Shown: positions 39,714 through 49,828 of the stretch, piece by piece | Numbering within the stretch: position 1 is the first letter of the stretch | How the letters are laid out: the number at the start of each line of letters is the position of its first letter | From: Vibrio quintilis | GTDB lineage: Bacteria > Pseudomonadota > Gammaproteobacteria > Enterobacterales > Vibrionaceae | Reading direction: 5' to 3' | NCBI RefSeq assembly: GCF_024529975.1 | Contig: NZ_AP024897.1 | Span: 1,550,001-1,614,000 of the forward strand | Length of the DNA: 64,000 bases | Notes under the pieces: model-generated | What the model was told of the DNA's origin: nothing | Database searches by the model: none | The model's input: only the letters and a program-made list of their open reading frames with translations | Made by a program: the position numbers and the translations under genes

Positions 39714-40259
39714 ATGACAACTGAAACAATTTCACTGATTAAATCCAGTATTAAAAGTATCCCCGATTATCCGAAACCAGGCATTCTGTTCCGGGATGTC
39801 ACCAGCCTGCTGGAAGACGCCAGAGCTTATCACGCAACCATTCAGCTGATGTTTGAACATTACAAAAACATGGGCTTTACCAAAGTCGTCGGGACTGAAG
39901 CGCGTGGGTTCCTGTTTGGTGCGCCTTTGGCAATAGAGCTGGGAATCGGCTTTGTTCCTGTTCGTAAGCCAGGCAAGTTACCCCGTCCGACGATTGCTGA
40001 GTCTTATGAACTGGAATATGGCGTGGATACACTGGAAATTCACTCAGATGCGATCGTTGCCGGTGACAAAGTGCTGGTTGTTGATGATTTGCTGGCAACC
40101 GGCGGTACGATTGAAGCGACGACTAAGTTAATTCGTCAGCTGGGTGGTATTGTTGAACATGCAACTTTTGTAATTAATCTGCCAGAGATTGGCGGAGAAA
40201 AGCGTCTGGTAGAGCAAGGCTTAAAAATTTATAGTATCTGTGATTTTGATGGCCACTAA
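39714..40259 (+). CDS. apt: Adenine phosphoribosyltransferase
   Basis: 181 residues from the ATG at 39714, matching the start I recall for E. coli Apt ([23 protein letters not shown]). PRPP-binding loop [13 protein letters not shown] and [13 protein letters not shown] present. Converts adenine and PRPP to AMP in purine salvage. It directly precedes dnaX, a conserved gammaproteobacterial order. Confidence 0.96.
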   Translation: MTTETISLIKSSIKSIPDYPKPGILFRDVTSLLEDARAYHATIQLMFEHYKNMGFTKVVGTEARGFLFGAPLAIELGIGFVPVRKPGKLPRPTIAESYELEYGVDTLEIHSDAIVAGDKVLVVDDLLATGGTIEATTKLIRQLGGIVEHATFVINLPEIGGEKRLVEQGLKIYSICDFDGH

Positions 40260-40271
40260 ACGGAACCTTTC

Positions 40272-42578
40272 ATGAGTTATCTGGCATTAGCAAGGAAGTG
40301 GCGGCCCGGACAGTTTTCTGAAGTTGTCGGGCAGTCCCATGTGTTGACCGCGCTGGAAAATGCGTTGTCACAAAACCGGCTACACCATGCTTATTTGTTC
40401 AGCGGCACCCGCGGGGTGGGGAAAACCACCATAGGCCGGTTGTTTGCCAAAGGGCTGAACTGTGAAAAAGGCATTACCGCTCAGCCTTGCGGTCAATGCG
40501 CTGCCTGTCAGGAAATTGCGCAGGGGCGCTTTATCGATCTGCTGGAGATTGATGCGGCTTCTCGTACCCGGGTTGAAGATACCCGGGAACTGCTGGATAA
40601 CGTTCAGTACAAACCGGCCCGCGGGCGCTTTAAAGTGTACCTGATTGATGAAGTACACATGCTGTCGCGTCACAGTTTTAATGCGTTGCTGAAAACGCTT
40701 GAAGAGCCGCCGGAATATGTGAAATTCCTGCTGGCGACGACCGACCCGCAAAAACTGCCGGTGACCATTTTATCCCGCTGTCTGCAGTTTCATCTTAAGC
40801 CGATCAGCGTTGAACATATCGAGCATCAGCTTGAACATATTCTGCAGGCAGAAGCGATTGAGCAGCATCCGCGGGCGCTTGGTCTGATTGCTCACGCTGC
40901 TGATGGCAGTATGCGTGATGCACTGAGCCTGACCGATCAGGCGATTGCTCTGGGCAATGGCAAAGTGGATGCGGAAATTGTGGCCGGTATGCTGGGCACG
41001 ATTGATACCGATCAGGCGCTGCATCTGATTCAGGCGCTCAGTCATAAAGAAGTGCAGCAGGTGATGGCTTGTGTCAGCTCGCTGGCTGCGAATGGTGTGG
41101 CATGGGATGTTTTGCTTCAGTCGCTGGCTTCACAGTTACACCGGATTGCAATGTATCAGATGTTACCTGCATCGCTGGACAAATCCCTGCCGGATGCCGG
41201 GAAAATTCAACAGCTGGCTCAGGTGCTGACGCCTGAAGATGTCCAGCTGTTTTATCAGATTGCCCTGAAAGGCCGCGAAGATCTGCCCTTATCACCGACG
41301 CCACGTACCGGGCTGGAGATGATTTTGCTGCGGATGATTGCATTCCGTCCGGTGGATGTCTCTCCGCTTCATTCCATCAGTACAGAAGTACACCAGACCC
41401 CGGCTCCGGCTCAAATCAGCACTCAGCCGACAGCTTCACCGACTGCCAGCGGGCAATCAGTGAACAGTCAGTCTTTGAGCGGACAATCTGCAGACAGGCA
41501 ATCAGTCAGCGAATCTCCGGTCAGCCCGGGAAGCGCTCCGGGTGAAAACCCCGCGATAGTTGCCGAAGCTGCATCTGTACCTTCTTCTTCTGAACCTGAA
41601 CCTGCTGCTCTGCCGGAAATGTCAGCCGGGCCTGTCTCTGAACCGCCGACATCTGAAGCGATGGACACACCGGTGAACTGGCCGGAGTCGCTGGAACCTG
41701 CGGCGGATTATACCCCTGAACTGTACGATGAATATCAGCATGCTTCGGCTGTTGACGGGCAGATGGCACCGGGTCAAACCAGTCAACCGCAGGCGCCTGC
41801 TTCACAGCCAGCGCCGCAACCGGCTGAGCCTGAGGAGCCGGCATCGCCGCGCAGTCCGTTACTCGGGTTACGGCATCAGCTGCGCTCTCAGCGGCTGGCA
41901 GGCAAAGATGCCGGGAAAGACAAGCCAAAAAAGCTTAAAGCGACATCATCAGCGCCGCACCAGAAACCGGCGCCTGAGTCGATTATTGACCGGCTCAACC
42001 AGAAACAGGCTGATTATCAGCCGGTGATGTCGCCAGAGACGGACACTGAAGCTGCTCCGGCACCGGATGAGCCATACCAGTGGCGTCCGATGAATGCACC
42101 GGACCCGGCGGCGGAAGAAAAACACCTGACACCCGCGGAGCTGAAAAAATCACTGGAACATGAAAAAACGCCAGAGATGGCAGCAAAACTGGTGCAGGAA
42201 GTGATTGAAGAAGATGCGTGGGCTGCGACGATCAGCCAGCTTTCTATTCCAAAAATGGTTGAACAGCTGGCGTTAAATTCTTCTTATCAGTTGCAGGGGA
42301 ATGTTGTGCAACTGACCCTGCGGGGGAATCAGGCCCACTTGAATACTGAAAAAGCACAGGCTACGCTCAATGAAGCGTTGAACCATCTGACAGGAGCATC
42401 CCGTGAGCTGGTGGTCAGGACCGGTGATGAAGGTGTCACGCCTCTTGAAAGGCGGGAAGCCTGTTATCAGAAGAAACTGAGTCAGGCGCTGGCGAGTTTG
42501 AATGCCGATCCGAATATTCGCTGGATTGAGGAACGCTTTCAGGCTCAGCTCGATAAATCGACGGTTCGTCCGGTCTGA
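40272..42578 (+). CDS. dnaX: DNA polymerase III tau (and probable gamma) subunit
   Basis: 768 residues, 12 bp after apt. AAA+ clamp-loader ATPase: Walker A GTRGVGKTT (~45), four-Cys zinc site (CEKGITAQPCGQCAAC), Walker B LIDEVHML, and SRC sensor region LSRCLQF. A Pro/Ala/Ser/Gln-rich linker covers ~370-600, then the tau-specific C-terminal domain that binds polymerase alpha and helicase. A frameshift heptamer inside the linker can yield the short gamma form. Confidence 0.96.
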   Translation: MSYLALARKWRPGQFSEVVGQSHVLTALENALSQNRLHHAYLFSGTRGVGKTTIGRLFAKGLNCEKGITAQPCGQCAACQEIAQGRFIDLLEIDAASRTRVEDTRELLDNVQYKPARGRFKVYLIDEVHMLSRHSFNALLKTLEEPPEYVKFLLATTDPQKLPVTILSRCLQFHLKPISVEHIEHQLEHILQAEAIEQHPRALGLIAHAADGSMRDALSLTDQAIALGNGKVDAEIVAGMLGTIDTDQALHLIQALSHKEVQQVMACVSSLAANGVAWDVLLQSLASQLHRIAMYQMLPASLDKSLPDAGKIQQLAQVLTPEDVQLFYQIALKGREDLPLSPTPRTGLEMILLRMIAFRPVDVSPLHSISTEVHQTPAPAQISTQPTASPTASGQSVNSQSLSGQSADRQSVSESPVSPGSAPGENPAIVAEAASVPSSSEPEPAALPEMSAGPVSEPPTSEAMDTPVNWPESLEPAADYTPELYDEYQHASAVDGQMAPGQTSQPQAPASQPAPQPAEPEEPASPRSPLLGLRHQLRSQRLAGKDAGKDKPKKLKATSSAPHQKPAPESIIDRLNQKQADYQPVMSPETDTEAAPAPDEPYQWRPMNAPDPAAEEKHLTPAELKKSLEHEKTPEMAAKLVQEVIEEDAWAATISQLSIPKMVEQLALNSSYQLQGNVVQLTLRGNQAHLNTEKAQATLNEALNHLTGASRELVVRTGDEGVTPLERREACYQKKLSQALASLNADPNIRWIEERFQAQLDKSTVRPV
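41927..41973 (+). promoter_or_regulatory. Probable programmed -1 frameshift site in dnaX
   Basis: In the dnaX frame, 41927-41933 reads A AAA AAG. A -1 slip gives AAA AAA GCT TAA, stopping at 41936-41938 after one extra residue and producing a ~555-residue gamma protein. A 6-bp stem (GCGCCG / CGGCGC, 41952-41957 with 41968-41973) lies downstream. E. coli dnaX uses the same heptamer with an almost immediate stop. Confidence 0.75.
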
Positions 42579-42661
42579 GTCAAAGAATCGGAATCCGGGG
42601 GTTGAATCACAGGTGAATCATCCCCACAGTATGTGAAACATATCAATTGTGAGAAATAAAC

Positions 42662-42994
42662 ATGTTTGGTGGTAAAGGTGGAATGGGCAATCTGATGAAG
42701 CAGGCCCAGCAGATGCAAGAGCGGATGCAAAAGCTTCAGGAAGAAATTGCGACAATGGAAATCACGGGTGAAGCAGGTGCTGGTCTGGTGAAAGTGACCA
42801 TCACAGGCAGCCATAGTGTGCGTCGTGTGGAAATCGACGACAGCCTGATGGAAGACGACAAAGAGATGCTTGAAGATCTGATTGCGGCTGCATTCAATGA
42901 TGCGGCACGCCGGGTTGAAGAAACACAGCAGGAAAAAATGTCTGCGCTGACTGGTGGCATGCAGTTACCACCAGGCATGAAAATGCCATTTTAA
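42662..42994 (+). CDS. ybaB: YbaB/EbfC nucleoid-associated protein
   Basis: 110 residues. Starts [48 protein letters not shown], the family signature. Small dimeric DNA-binding protein. Conserved between dnaX and recR. Confidence 0.95.
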   Translation: MFGGKGGMGNLMKQAQQMQERMQKLQEEIATMEITGEAGAGLVKVTITGSHSVRRVEIDDSLMEDDKEMLEDLIAAAFNDAARRVEETQQEKMSALTGGMQLPPGMKMPF

Positions 42995-43009
42995 TTCAGC
43001 AGATAACTG

Positions 43010-43615
43010 ATGCGAACCAGTCCGTTACTTGAACAGCTGATTGAAACGTTACGTTGTCTGCCGGGGGTGGGTCCGAAGTCTGCTCAGCGGATGGCATTTC
43101 ATCTGTTGCAGCGGGATAGGCAGGGTGGCCTGAAACTGGCAGATGCCCTCAACCAGGCGATGACTGAAATTGGTCATTGTCAGGAGTGCCGGACCTTTAC
43201 CGAAGATGATGTCTGCCATATCTGTAAAAACCCCAAGCGTCGTGAAAATGGCCAGCTGTGTGTGGTGGAAAGCCCCGCCGATATTGCCGCTGTGGAAGCA
43301 ACCGGGATGTTCTCCGGCCGTTATTTTGTGCTGATGGGACACTTATCCCCGCTCGATGGTATCGGTCCCGGAGATATTGGCCTGGACATTTTTGACTATC
43401 GGCTGCAGCAGGGCGATATCAAAGAGGTGATTCTGGCAACCAACCCGACCGTTGAAGGGGAAGCGACCGCGCATTATATTGCCGATTTATGTCAGGCACA
43501 TCAGGTCACTGCAAGCCGGATCGCTCATGGTGTTCCGGTGGGTGGAGAACTGGAACTGGTCGACGGAACCACATTATCTCACTCGTTGCTGGGACGTCAG
43601 CGCATCACTTCCTGA
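43010..43615 (+). CDS. recR: Recombination mediator RecR
   Basis: 201 residues. Helix-hairpin-helix at the start ([20 protein letters not shown]), four-Cys zinc motif [16 protein letters not shown], and a Toprim domain with [12 protein letters not shown]. Works with RecF/RecO to load RecA at gaps. 15 bp after ybaB; likely co-transcribed with dnaX-ybaB. Confidence 0.96.
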   Translation: MRTSPLLEQLIETLRCLPGVGPKSAQRMAFHLLQRDRQGGLKLADALNQAMTEIGHCQECRTFTEDDVCHICKNPKRRENGQLCVVESPADIAAVEATGMFSGRYFVLMGHLSPLDGIGPGDIGLDIFDYRLQQGDIKEVILATNPTVEGEATAHYIADLCQAHQVTASRIAHGVPVGGELELVDGTTLSHSLLGRQRITS

Positions 43616-43635
43616 CCGGATAACAGCTGAATCAG

Positions 43636-43665
43636 ATAAAGAAGCGGTGACGCTTCTTTATTTTT
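43636..43665 (+). terminator. Terminator after recR
   Basis: ATAAAGAAGCG / CGCTTCTTTAT perfect 11-bp stem, GTGA loop and a T run. Confidence 0.92.
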
Positions 43666-43853
43666 ATGTTTTCCGGATTTGTGGGCTTTCCTTTGTTTTT
43701 TTCTTCTTCTTGCCCGGTCTTTTTTATCCGGATTTAACCGGAATTATTCTTTGTATGTCACTGTTTTAATCAGCAGTGTGCAGTCTGTCTTGGCGTTGTT
43801 TCACTTTATGCCATATCATAAATACCTATAAATAAGCGATTTACTGCAGGTTT

Positions 43854-46800
43854 ATGACTGAACATACGGATTCATTATCCCTGACTATTCGTTATGATCC
43901 CCATTCACCGGCATCGATTGAAGCCGGGCTGGCTGCGTACCGCCATTATTTACCTCTTAAACCAGCTTTCGAACAGGGCCTTTGCCAGATTCAGTTTGAA
44001 GTGATTTCCGGGTCAGATGATACCATAGGTTTGCTGTCGCGCAGTCTGTCTGGACAGGCAGTATTTGATTACTGGCGTCTCTCTTCTGCTTATTCCCGTC
44101 ATCCGGATTTTCGCCCGGAAAGCTTACTTTCTGACACCGGGCTGGTGGCTGAAACCGTTTTTTTCCTGCGGGCCTGTCAGTTTCCTGAACTGCAGCAGGC
44201 GCTTTATGAAACGGCTCAGGTGATTTGTCAGGTGTCGCGTCAAATCAATGACCCGACCCGGATGCGGGTATCCGGCAGCGAAGTTGCCGGCGGGATGCCA
44301 TTGTTTATGATTGGCCTGTGCTACCCGCAATATGCGTATCTGCTGGGCAGTTTTATTGTGCCTTACTGGGATAGTGAGCACTTATCCTGCGGGGAAGAGC
44401 TGCCTGCTTTACTGGTGAGTTATCTGGGCTATTCGCGGGAGACTCTCAAAGTCTTCTGTTATTGTGATAACCCGCATGCCAGAGCCCGGATGTTCAGCCC
44501 GGACAGTTTTACACAATATTATCAGCGCGTGGAACATCAGCGCACAGAACATCAGGATCAACTGGAGCAACACATCTCATTGCTGAATATTTTTCGCGCC
44601 CGGCCGGAAGAGTTTGCCGCGTTGAAAACAATGCTGGCCCGGCGTTTTGCTGAGCAGCCTTATTTGCAGGATGATGATCCCCGTTATTACCTCGATAATC
44701 CGCTGGAAAGCTTTTTACTCACCGTGTTGTATCCGCATCAGAATGACCACGATTATCTGCCGGAAGAACAGCCGGAGCAAACGCTGGATGCCATTCTGAT
44801 TGACGCTCCGGCAAGAGAACTTGCGGCTGCACTGAAAGCGGAGATTGAACAATCGCTGGCGCATCCCATTGACAGGGCCGGTTCGCCTTCCGGAGATATC
44901 TATCATACGGATCATTATATTTGTGGCACGGGTATTTCACACTGGCGGGCATTTATTACCGGCGCTTTTGAGCAGGGCGGGCAGATTTGGGCTTATATTG
45001 AAAACGGCCTGTATCCTGATGTACCGGCATGTGTGACGGCTTTCGATATCCGGGATGTGGTCGATCAGAGACATTTCACCCTGCTGGATTCAATCCGGCA
45101 GAGCCTTGGTCCGTATGATTCCCTGAACAGTGAGATTGTCCCGGTTTTACAGGGATTGCTGGATGACTGGAGCGGGGATGTGCTGGCTGAAGAGGAACGG
45201 GAACAGAACCTGCAAAAACTACTGCGGCTACTGGATGTCATTCACCGCTGGAATCAGTTACAGCCTTTTCCGGTAGAGTTAAAGTTTCTGATAGTCGATG
45301 ATTATCAGGCAATCTCTGAGCCTGAGTTTTTACTGCGTTATCATGGTGACTGGGTGCATCTTTTTACCCGTCTGGTGAAAGATATTGGTGACTATCGCGG
45401 GATTATTGAGTCAGCGCATTTCAGCCGGTGTTATGCACTGCTGTGTGCCAGCCGGGATGAAGCTGGTGAAGTGATTCGATCACTGGTTGCTGATGAATCG
45501 ATCCCCAGAGTGACGATTGCAGCACTGCTGGCAGGTGTGGTGTATCACGACCGGAATCGTGTGTGTGAAGATGCAATCACTGCATTTGCCCTCGGTTTTC
45601 TCAACCAGTTTTTACCCGGCCTGATTCTGGAACAGCTGGCGGCCTACAGTGCTTTCCCGTTCCCGGCTGATGCTGCGGGAAGCGATTCTCAGATGTTACG
45701 CGATTATCATTACCTTGAAGCTTATCTGGCAGGTGAGCATGAAGCGCGGGATGATGTCATTGACCGGATGAACTGCTGGCTCAGCCGGGAGCAGCGGGCT
45801 TATTCTGTCTCTGACACCCAGGTGTATTATCAGTTTTTGAATGATTTTGAAGAAGACAGCCAAAAGCTGCTGGTCAGTGCGCTGGTGGTGGGAGAATGCC
45901 ATGAATCACCGGTTTGTGGCTGGTGCAGCCGGTTTTTGGGTTTATGGCTGGATATGGCACCGGGAAAAGTCTGCCGGATGCTGGGGCATTTCTGGCTGGA
46001 TAAACGCCAGCCGGTTGAAAGCAGAATTGCCGGTATTGAATTGTTAACAGCGATGCTGGTTCCTCATGGTTTGAAGCAGGTGGCAGCAACGGCCTATCTG
46101 CTTGAATCGGTGATCGATGCGCTGGAGCAGACGGATGATATCCCACAGGTACTGGCGCCATTTTTTGAACGCTACCTGAATGAAAGGGTGAATGAAAAGG
46201 TGAATGAGCAGGTAAAAGGGCAGGCGGTTGATTTGTCTGCCGGCATAGAACCGGCACTGAAACTGATTAAGCCACTGCGTGAGCAGATCTTTTATATTGC
46301 CATGCAGTCGGCCCATCCCGATTTAAAGATTTGTTATTTTGATCAGGCGCTGCTGCAACTGCTGAGTCGTTGCCTGTATCAGCAGATGATGGCGCAGGTC
46401 CCGGACGGAGCTTCCATGCCGGAGAAAGCGCACATCGATTTGGAACACTTTATCCGCCTGCTGGAGCTGCCGGTGTTACTGTCTCCCCGGCAGACCGATG
46501 AACTCTTGCACATTTGTGATCGTTATCAGCTGACGGATTTTGAAACCCCATACGGGCAAACTGTCCTGGGCGAACTGCTTTGGTACGCATCACCGATGCT
46601 GCGGGCAAATGTACTGAACCTGCTGGCAGCCCGGCCATCTCTGGGGTTGGATCATTGCTACAATGACACGCTGATGACACCGGAGGCATTTTGTCGCATG
46701 CTGCCGGATCATGATATCCGGCAGGCTGATTTGCTGTCCCTGATCTTAGATGCCCAGTGGCACGCCTGCCTGCCGTGGTTCGCAGCGACCTATGATATTC

Positions 46801-46946
46801 ATCCTCTGATGGAAACCCAACCACTGGAACAACAGCTGGAAATTCTCCGGACACTGGCCGCAGAAGCCCGGCAGCGTGATTTTGTGGATGGTTATCCGGA
46901 TGAATTGCCGGGGAAAATTAAACGCACTCAGGATGATGCCGGATAA
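43854..46946 (+). CDS. Large protein of unknown function (1030 residues)
   Basis: I do not recognise a family. No signal peptide or convincing membrane helices; acidic, Leu/Gln/Asp-rich, predominantly helical, probably cytosolic. Composition (many L-L-x-L-L and Y/W pairs) suggests a solenoid or scaffold. A short lysine-valine repeat NERVNEKVNEQVKG occurs near residue 780. Codon use matches the neighbouring core genes. It stands alone between the recR terminator and the convergent acetyltransferase. A weak AGG precedes the ATG. Confidence 0.75.
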   Translation: MTEHTDSLSLTIRYDPHSPASIEAGLAAYRHYLPLKPAFEQGLCQIQFEVISGSDDTIGLLSRSLSGQAVFDYWRLSSAYSRHPDFRPESLLSDTGLVAETVFFLRACQFPELQQALYETAQVICQVSRQINDPTRMRVSGSEVAGGMPLFMIGLCYPQYAYLLGSFIVPYWDSEHLSCGEELPALLVSYLGYSRETLKVFCYCDNPHARARMFSPDSFTQYYQRVEHQRTEHQDQLEQHISLLNIFRARPEEFAALKTMLARRFAEQPYLQDDDPRYYLDNPLESFLLTVLYPHQNDHDYLPEEQPEQTLDAILIDAPARELAAALKAEIEQSLAHPIDRAGSPSGDIYHTDHYICGTGISHWRAFITGAFEQGGQIWAYIENGLYPDVPACVTAFDIRDVVDQRHFTLLDSIRQSLGPYDSLNSEIVPVLQGLLDDWSGDVLAEEEREQNLQKLLRLLDVIHRWNQLQPFPVELKFLIVDDYQAISEPEFLLRYHGDWVHLFTRLVKDIGDYRGIIESAHFSRCYALLCASRDEAGEVIRSLVADESIPRVTIAALLAGVVYHDRNRVCEDAITAFALGFLNQFLPGLILEQLAAYSAFPFPADAAGSDSQMLRDYHYLEAYLAGEHEARDDVIDRMNCWLSREQRAYSVSDTQVYYQFLNDFEEDSQKLLVSALVVGECHESPVCGWCSRFLGLWLDMAPGKVCRMLGHFWLDKRQPVESRIAGIELLTAMLVPHGLKQVAATAYLLESVIDALEQTDDIPQVLAPFFERYLNERVNEKVNEQVKGQAVDLSAGIEPALKLIKPLREQIFYIAMQSAHPDLKICYFDQALLQLLSRCLYQQMMAQVPDGASMPEKAHIDLEHFIRLLELPVLLSPRQTDELLHICDRYQLTDFETPYGQTVLGELLWYASPMLRANVLNLLAARPSLGLDHCYNDTLMTPEAFCRMLPDHDIRQADLLSLILDAQWHACLPWFAATYDIHPLMETQPLEQQLEILRTLAAEARQRDFVDGYPDELPGKIKRTQDDAG

Positions 46947-46973
46947 GCGGACCCGTCTGGCCGGGTGCACGCC

Positions 46974-47666
46974 TCAGTCATTTGCTGCCTGACGAAGTGT
47001 GTTGAGGTCATTGCTCACAATCGCTGGCAGATTCGAGGTGATTTTTTCAGCCGGCCAGTCCCACCAGGCGATATCCAGCAACGCCCCGATCTCTTCTTTT
47101 TCAAACCGGTAGCGAATCATCGTCGCCGGGTTTCCGCCAACCACACAGTAAGGTGGAACGTCATGCGTCACAACCGATTTACTGGCGACAATTGCACCAT
47201 GCCCGATTTGGATACCGGGCATCACGGTTACGTCATAACCCAGCCACACATCATTACCAATCACGGTATCCCCTTTATAAGGCAGTGTACCGGCTTCTGG
47301 TGCTGCTTTTTCCCATCCCTGACCGAATATATAAAAAGGATAGGTGGAGAATCCGGCGGTACTATGATTCGCGCCATTCATAATAAAAGTGATATTTCTC
47401 GCTATCGCACAAAATTTTCCGATAATCAGTCGATCGCCGATAAACGGAAAATGATACAGGACGCGGGATTCAAAGCGCTCCGGGCCACCCGGATCGTCAT
47501 AATAGGTATAATCACCGACCTGAATATTCGGGCTGGTGATAAAGTTTTTAAGAAAACCGACCTGCGGAAAGCCTTTCAGCGGTTCCCTGTCATTTGGGTT
47601 CGGGCCGTTCAATGTTTGCCTCCGGAAGCGTTGTTGACTGGATGAAATAGATGTATGCAGGATCAT
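46974..47666 (-). CDS. CatB/Vat-type hexapeptide-repeat acetyltransferase
   Basis: 230 residues from the ATG at 47666. LNGPNPNDREPLKGFPQVGFLKNFI and YTYYDDPGGPERFE...LYHFPFIGDRLIIGKFCAIA, then IMNGANHSTAGFSTYPF with the active-site His, match xenobiotic acetyltransferases (Vat streptogramin A and CatB chloramphenicol types). Left-handed beta-helix fold, trimeric, acetyl-CoA dependent. Chromosomal members often do not confer resistance, so the substrate is open. Confidence 0.88.
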   Translation of the reverse strand: MILHTSISSSQQRFRRQTLNGPNPNDREPLKGFPQVGFLKNFITSPNIQVGDYTYYDDPGGPERFESRVLYHFPFIGDRLIIGKFCAIARNITFIMNGANHSTAGFSTYPFYIFGQGWEKAAPEAGTLPYKGDTVIGNDVWLGYDVTVMPGIQIGHGAIVASKSVVTHDVPPYCVVGGNPATMIRYRFEKEEIGALLDIAWWDWPAEKITSNLPAIVSNDLNTLRQAAND

Positions 47667-47807
47667 CACCCCGGCTTGTTATTATGAATCTGATGGTGAG
47701 GATAGTTCAACCGGGTCATGTCTGAATTCTGTCATGTCGGTTATGGTGAATTGTTGAATATTTTGGGTTTCTCAGTGTTTGTCAGGTCTGTTTGTTGTTC
47801 AGCATGT

Positions 47808-47937
47808 GCTTATGGTTATATGGTGAGCGAATATCGTACAAGACCAGAGTGGTTTGAAGATGCCTTGGATAAAATAAGGTATTAAAAGAGCACTAACCCG
47901 GGAAGAACGAGATTGGTTTGATACTATTGATTGGTAA
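47808..47937 (+). pseudogene. Toxin C-terminal remnant with one-base frameshift
   Basis: Frame one reads AYGYMVSEYRTRPEWFEDALDKIR then stops at 47883. The +1 frame continues IKRALTREERDWFDTIDW to the stop at 47935-47937. Dropping one base near 47877-47881 joins them. It lies 4 bp before a small acidic gene of immunity type, so it looks like the last ~40 residues of a displaced polymorphic toxin. No start codon or core region is present. Confidence 0.45.
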
Positions 47938-47941
47938 GATG

Positions 47942-48187
47942 ATGATTGATTCGAAAACAGGTGAGCGAATTGTTGTATTAATAAACGATGAGTCAGGCCC
48001 ATACATCAGAGTGTCCACCTGGATCGATGCTGATGAATTGGAAGATTTATTGTCTGGGAAATATGATGTTCTCTATGAGATGAAAACTCCGGAAGAATTT
48101 AAAGCTGATGGAGGAAAAGAGTATTACTTTGGTAATGCTGCTGATCCCGATAAGCTTCAAAAAATTCTTGATGATATTCATTTGTAA
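47942..48187 (+). CDS. Probable immunity protein
   Basis: 81 residues from the second of two consecutive ATG codons. Small and acidic (DADELEDLLSGKYDVLYEM, ADPDKLQKILDDIHL). Placed right after a toxin tail remnant at the start of the Rhs orphan array. No family recognised; role inferred from context. Confidence 0.5.
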   Translation: MIDSKTGERIVVLINDESGPYIRVSTWIDADELEDLLSGKYDVLYEMKTPEEFKADGGKEYYFGNAADPDKLQKILDDIHL

Positions 48188-48318
48188 TAAAGCCCCGGCA
48201 AGCCTGAAAATCCATGACCGCGGTAAGAGCCGCATTTCAAAATTTATATTTGTGATGAGAATAGTGTTCGGCACAAACCAGCCATGTTCATTGATGATTA
48301 ATTTAAGGACCACTGGTA

Positions 48319-48738
48319 ATGACAGTTGATGAAATAGTTAATTATATAATGTCAGGTTCTCGCTCCCTAATCTGTATCACTAGGGAAAAGCTGGAAAGGC
48401 TGGACCTGTTTGTACTGTCTTTATACATTATGGGTAAGCCTGGCGCTTATGTTCTTAGTGTGGAAATTGATCCTATTGATATGGTCGATGATGGTGAAGG
48501 TTGGATATGGCAATCCAAACCTATGGATATGACGAAACTTATAAACGTTCTGGAGGAGCACCTCGATTCGCCCCTTGAAGATTGGGAAAATGTAACTAAA
48601 TCAGGTCACCTCTCGTTGTGTGAGGAAGAGATAGATAACGACTTGTACCAAGAGCAAGAAGTTATTTTTAAGAATGATTTGAGGTTTGGTGAAGTTTTGC
48701 TCCCGGCGGGCATTATTTGGGTAAAACGAGCTGATTAA
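48319..48738 (+). CDS. Probable immunity protein
   Basis: 139 residues, acidic and soluble (GEGWIWQSKPMDMTKLINVLEEHL...CEEEIDNDLYQEQEVIF). AAGGA-type ribosome site. Followed 49 bp later by the first 248-bp Rhs-tip repeat. Presumably immunity to a toxin tip lost from this locus. No family assigned. Confidence 0.5.
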   Translation: MTVDEIVNYIMSGSRSLICITREKLERLDLFVLSLYIMGKPGAYVLSVEIDPIDMVDDGEGWIWQSKPMDMTKLINVLEEHLDSPLEDWENVTKSGHLSLCEEEIDNDLYQEQEVIFKNDLRFGEVLLPAGIIWVKRAD

Positions 48739-48787
48739 ATGTTCCAAAGGGACTGAGTATAGTGGTACATTAAATTCGTAATCATTT

Positions 48788-49035
48788 AAGCCCGCACTCG
48801 CGGGCTTTTTACACAGGGCCCGTCTGTCCCAACTCTCCACCAATCACCTCATAACCATCATTATCGATCGAACCAAGCCAACATTTTCTTCTGAGATTTT
48901 GCAAATATAGGTTGCTTTGTGGGTTTATGATCAGGATCTTGGGCGGTTTATCAGTGCGGATCCGGACATACAGGCCCCGTTTGTGACAAACAGCTTTAAC
49001 CGGTATGCGTATGTGTGGAATAATCCGCTGAAGTA
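48788..49035 (+). repeat. 248-bp direct repeat, copy 1 (Rhs tip plus upstream segment)
   Basis: Apparently identical to 52126-52373 (3338 bp apart). It starts with the hairpin AAGCCCGC / GCGGGCTT and includes a segment that, on the minus strand, encodes the end of another protein (GYEVIGGELGQTGPV) with that hairpin as terminator. It ends with the conserved Rhs core tip YDQDLGRFISADPDIQAP. A diverged partial copy lies at 53317-53391. Confidence 0.9.
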
Positions 49036-49816
49036 TACTGATCCGACGGGGTTCTGGACTGCGGAAGAGACTGATGTGACAACTGGTGAGGCAAACCAGT
49101 TTGAGGTCAATGATGATTTTGCATCGCCGCAAACTGTCGGAGATGATAACTCATCACACCATAGTCATAGTAATGATAACGACAGCCATTCTGGTGATTC
49201 TCATGATAAGTCTCCCTCATCAGGTAGCTTCGGAGAGGGTATTTTCTCTCGTATTCAGCAGTGGGGCGATGAGTTTGACGAAACAATAAAAGGCTGGTCT
49301 AACTATATACCAGTCAGTGTTAAAGCTGGCATGACCATTGCTGGTGGATTTTACCATAGTGGTGGCGGGCATATCAGTGAATCCTTGAGTGCTCAGCACC
49401 TTGAAGTAAACCAGGATATCGTCGATGTGGCTTATGCTGCAGCATCGGGTGTGGCGGCTGTTGCGCGTAGTAAGTCGTTTAAGGGGGTTAAGCCTTAGGT
49501 TGTAAATGGGTTAGAGAGCAGAGGTATACGCCCACAACCCGGAACAAGAGTTAAACCTGAGGGTATTCCAGATAACTGGCGTGTTCGTCCATCAAAATCT
49601 AAAGGTGGAGTTAAATACTCAGATCCAAAAAACCTTCGCAAAAACGTAAGAGTAGAGCAAGATGTTACTGATCATCCTCATGCCAACTCCAGAGTGCCGC
49701 ATGTTAGGGATATGAGAAATGGCAGATATGTCGATAAAAATGGAAATCCTGTTCAAGGCGGAAGAAAAGATCCTGCTGGACATATACCTTTAGATGAATA
49801 TCGTTATACACCATAA
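48917..49816 (+). pseudogene. Orphan Rhs tip plus C-terminal toxin, interrupted by TAG
   Basis: Begins with the Rhs core end (YDQDLGRFISADP...NRYAYVWNNPLKYTDPTG), then a variable Ser/Asp/His-rich linker and a Gly-rich helical region. An in-frame TAG (49496-49498) follows SFKGVKP. The same frame then continues for 105 codons: RGIRPQPGTRVKPEGIP, WRVRPSKSKGGVKYSDPKN, RVPHVRDMRNGRYVDKNGNPV and AGHIPLDEYRYTP, a pattern I recall from C-terminal Rhs toxins. The next gene is a likely immunity. Only a TTG could start it, so it is a displaced tip cassette. Confidence 0.75.
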
Positions 49817-49828
49817 TTGAGGTTGTCT

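Noticed and set aside
31748..40271. 4.5S RNA or tRNA genes near the conserved core
   Set aside because: I looked for the SRP RNA tetraloop region and tRNA T-arm consensus in the gaps and saw none.
47153..47645. Plus-strand frames opposite the acetyltransferase
   Set aside because: They are shadows; the minus strand has a continuous hexapeptide-repeat acetyltransferase.
48809..49132. 107-residue minus-strand frame across the Rhs repeat
   Set aside because: Only its last ~28 codons (GYEVIGGELGQTGPV end) look genuine, as a gene end carried within the repeat; the rest is antisense to the Rhs tip.
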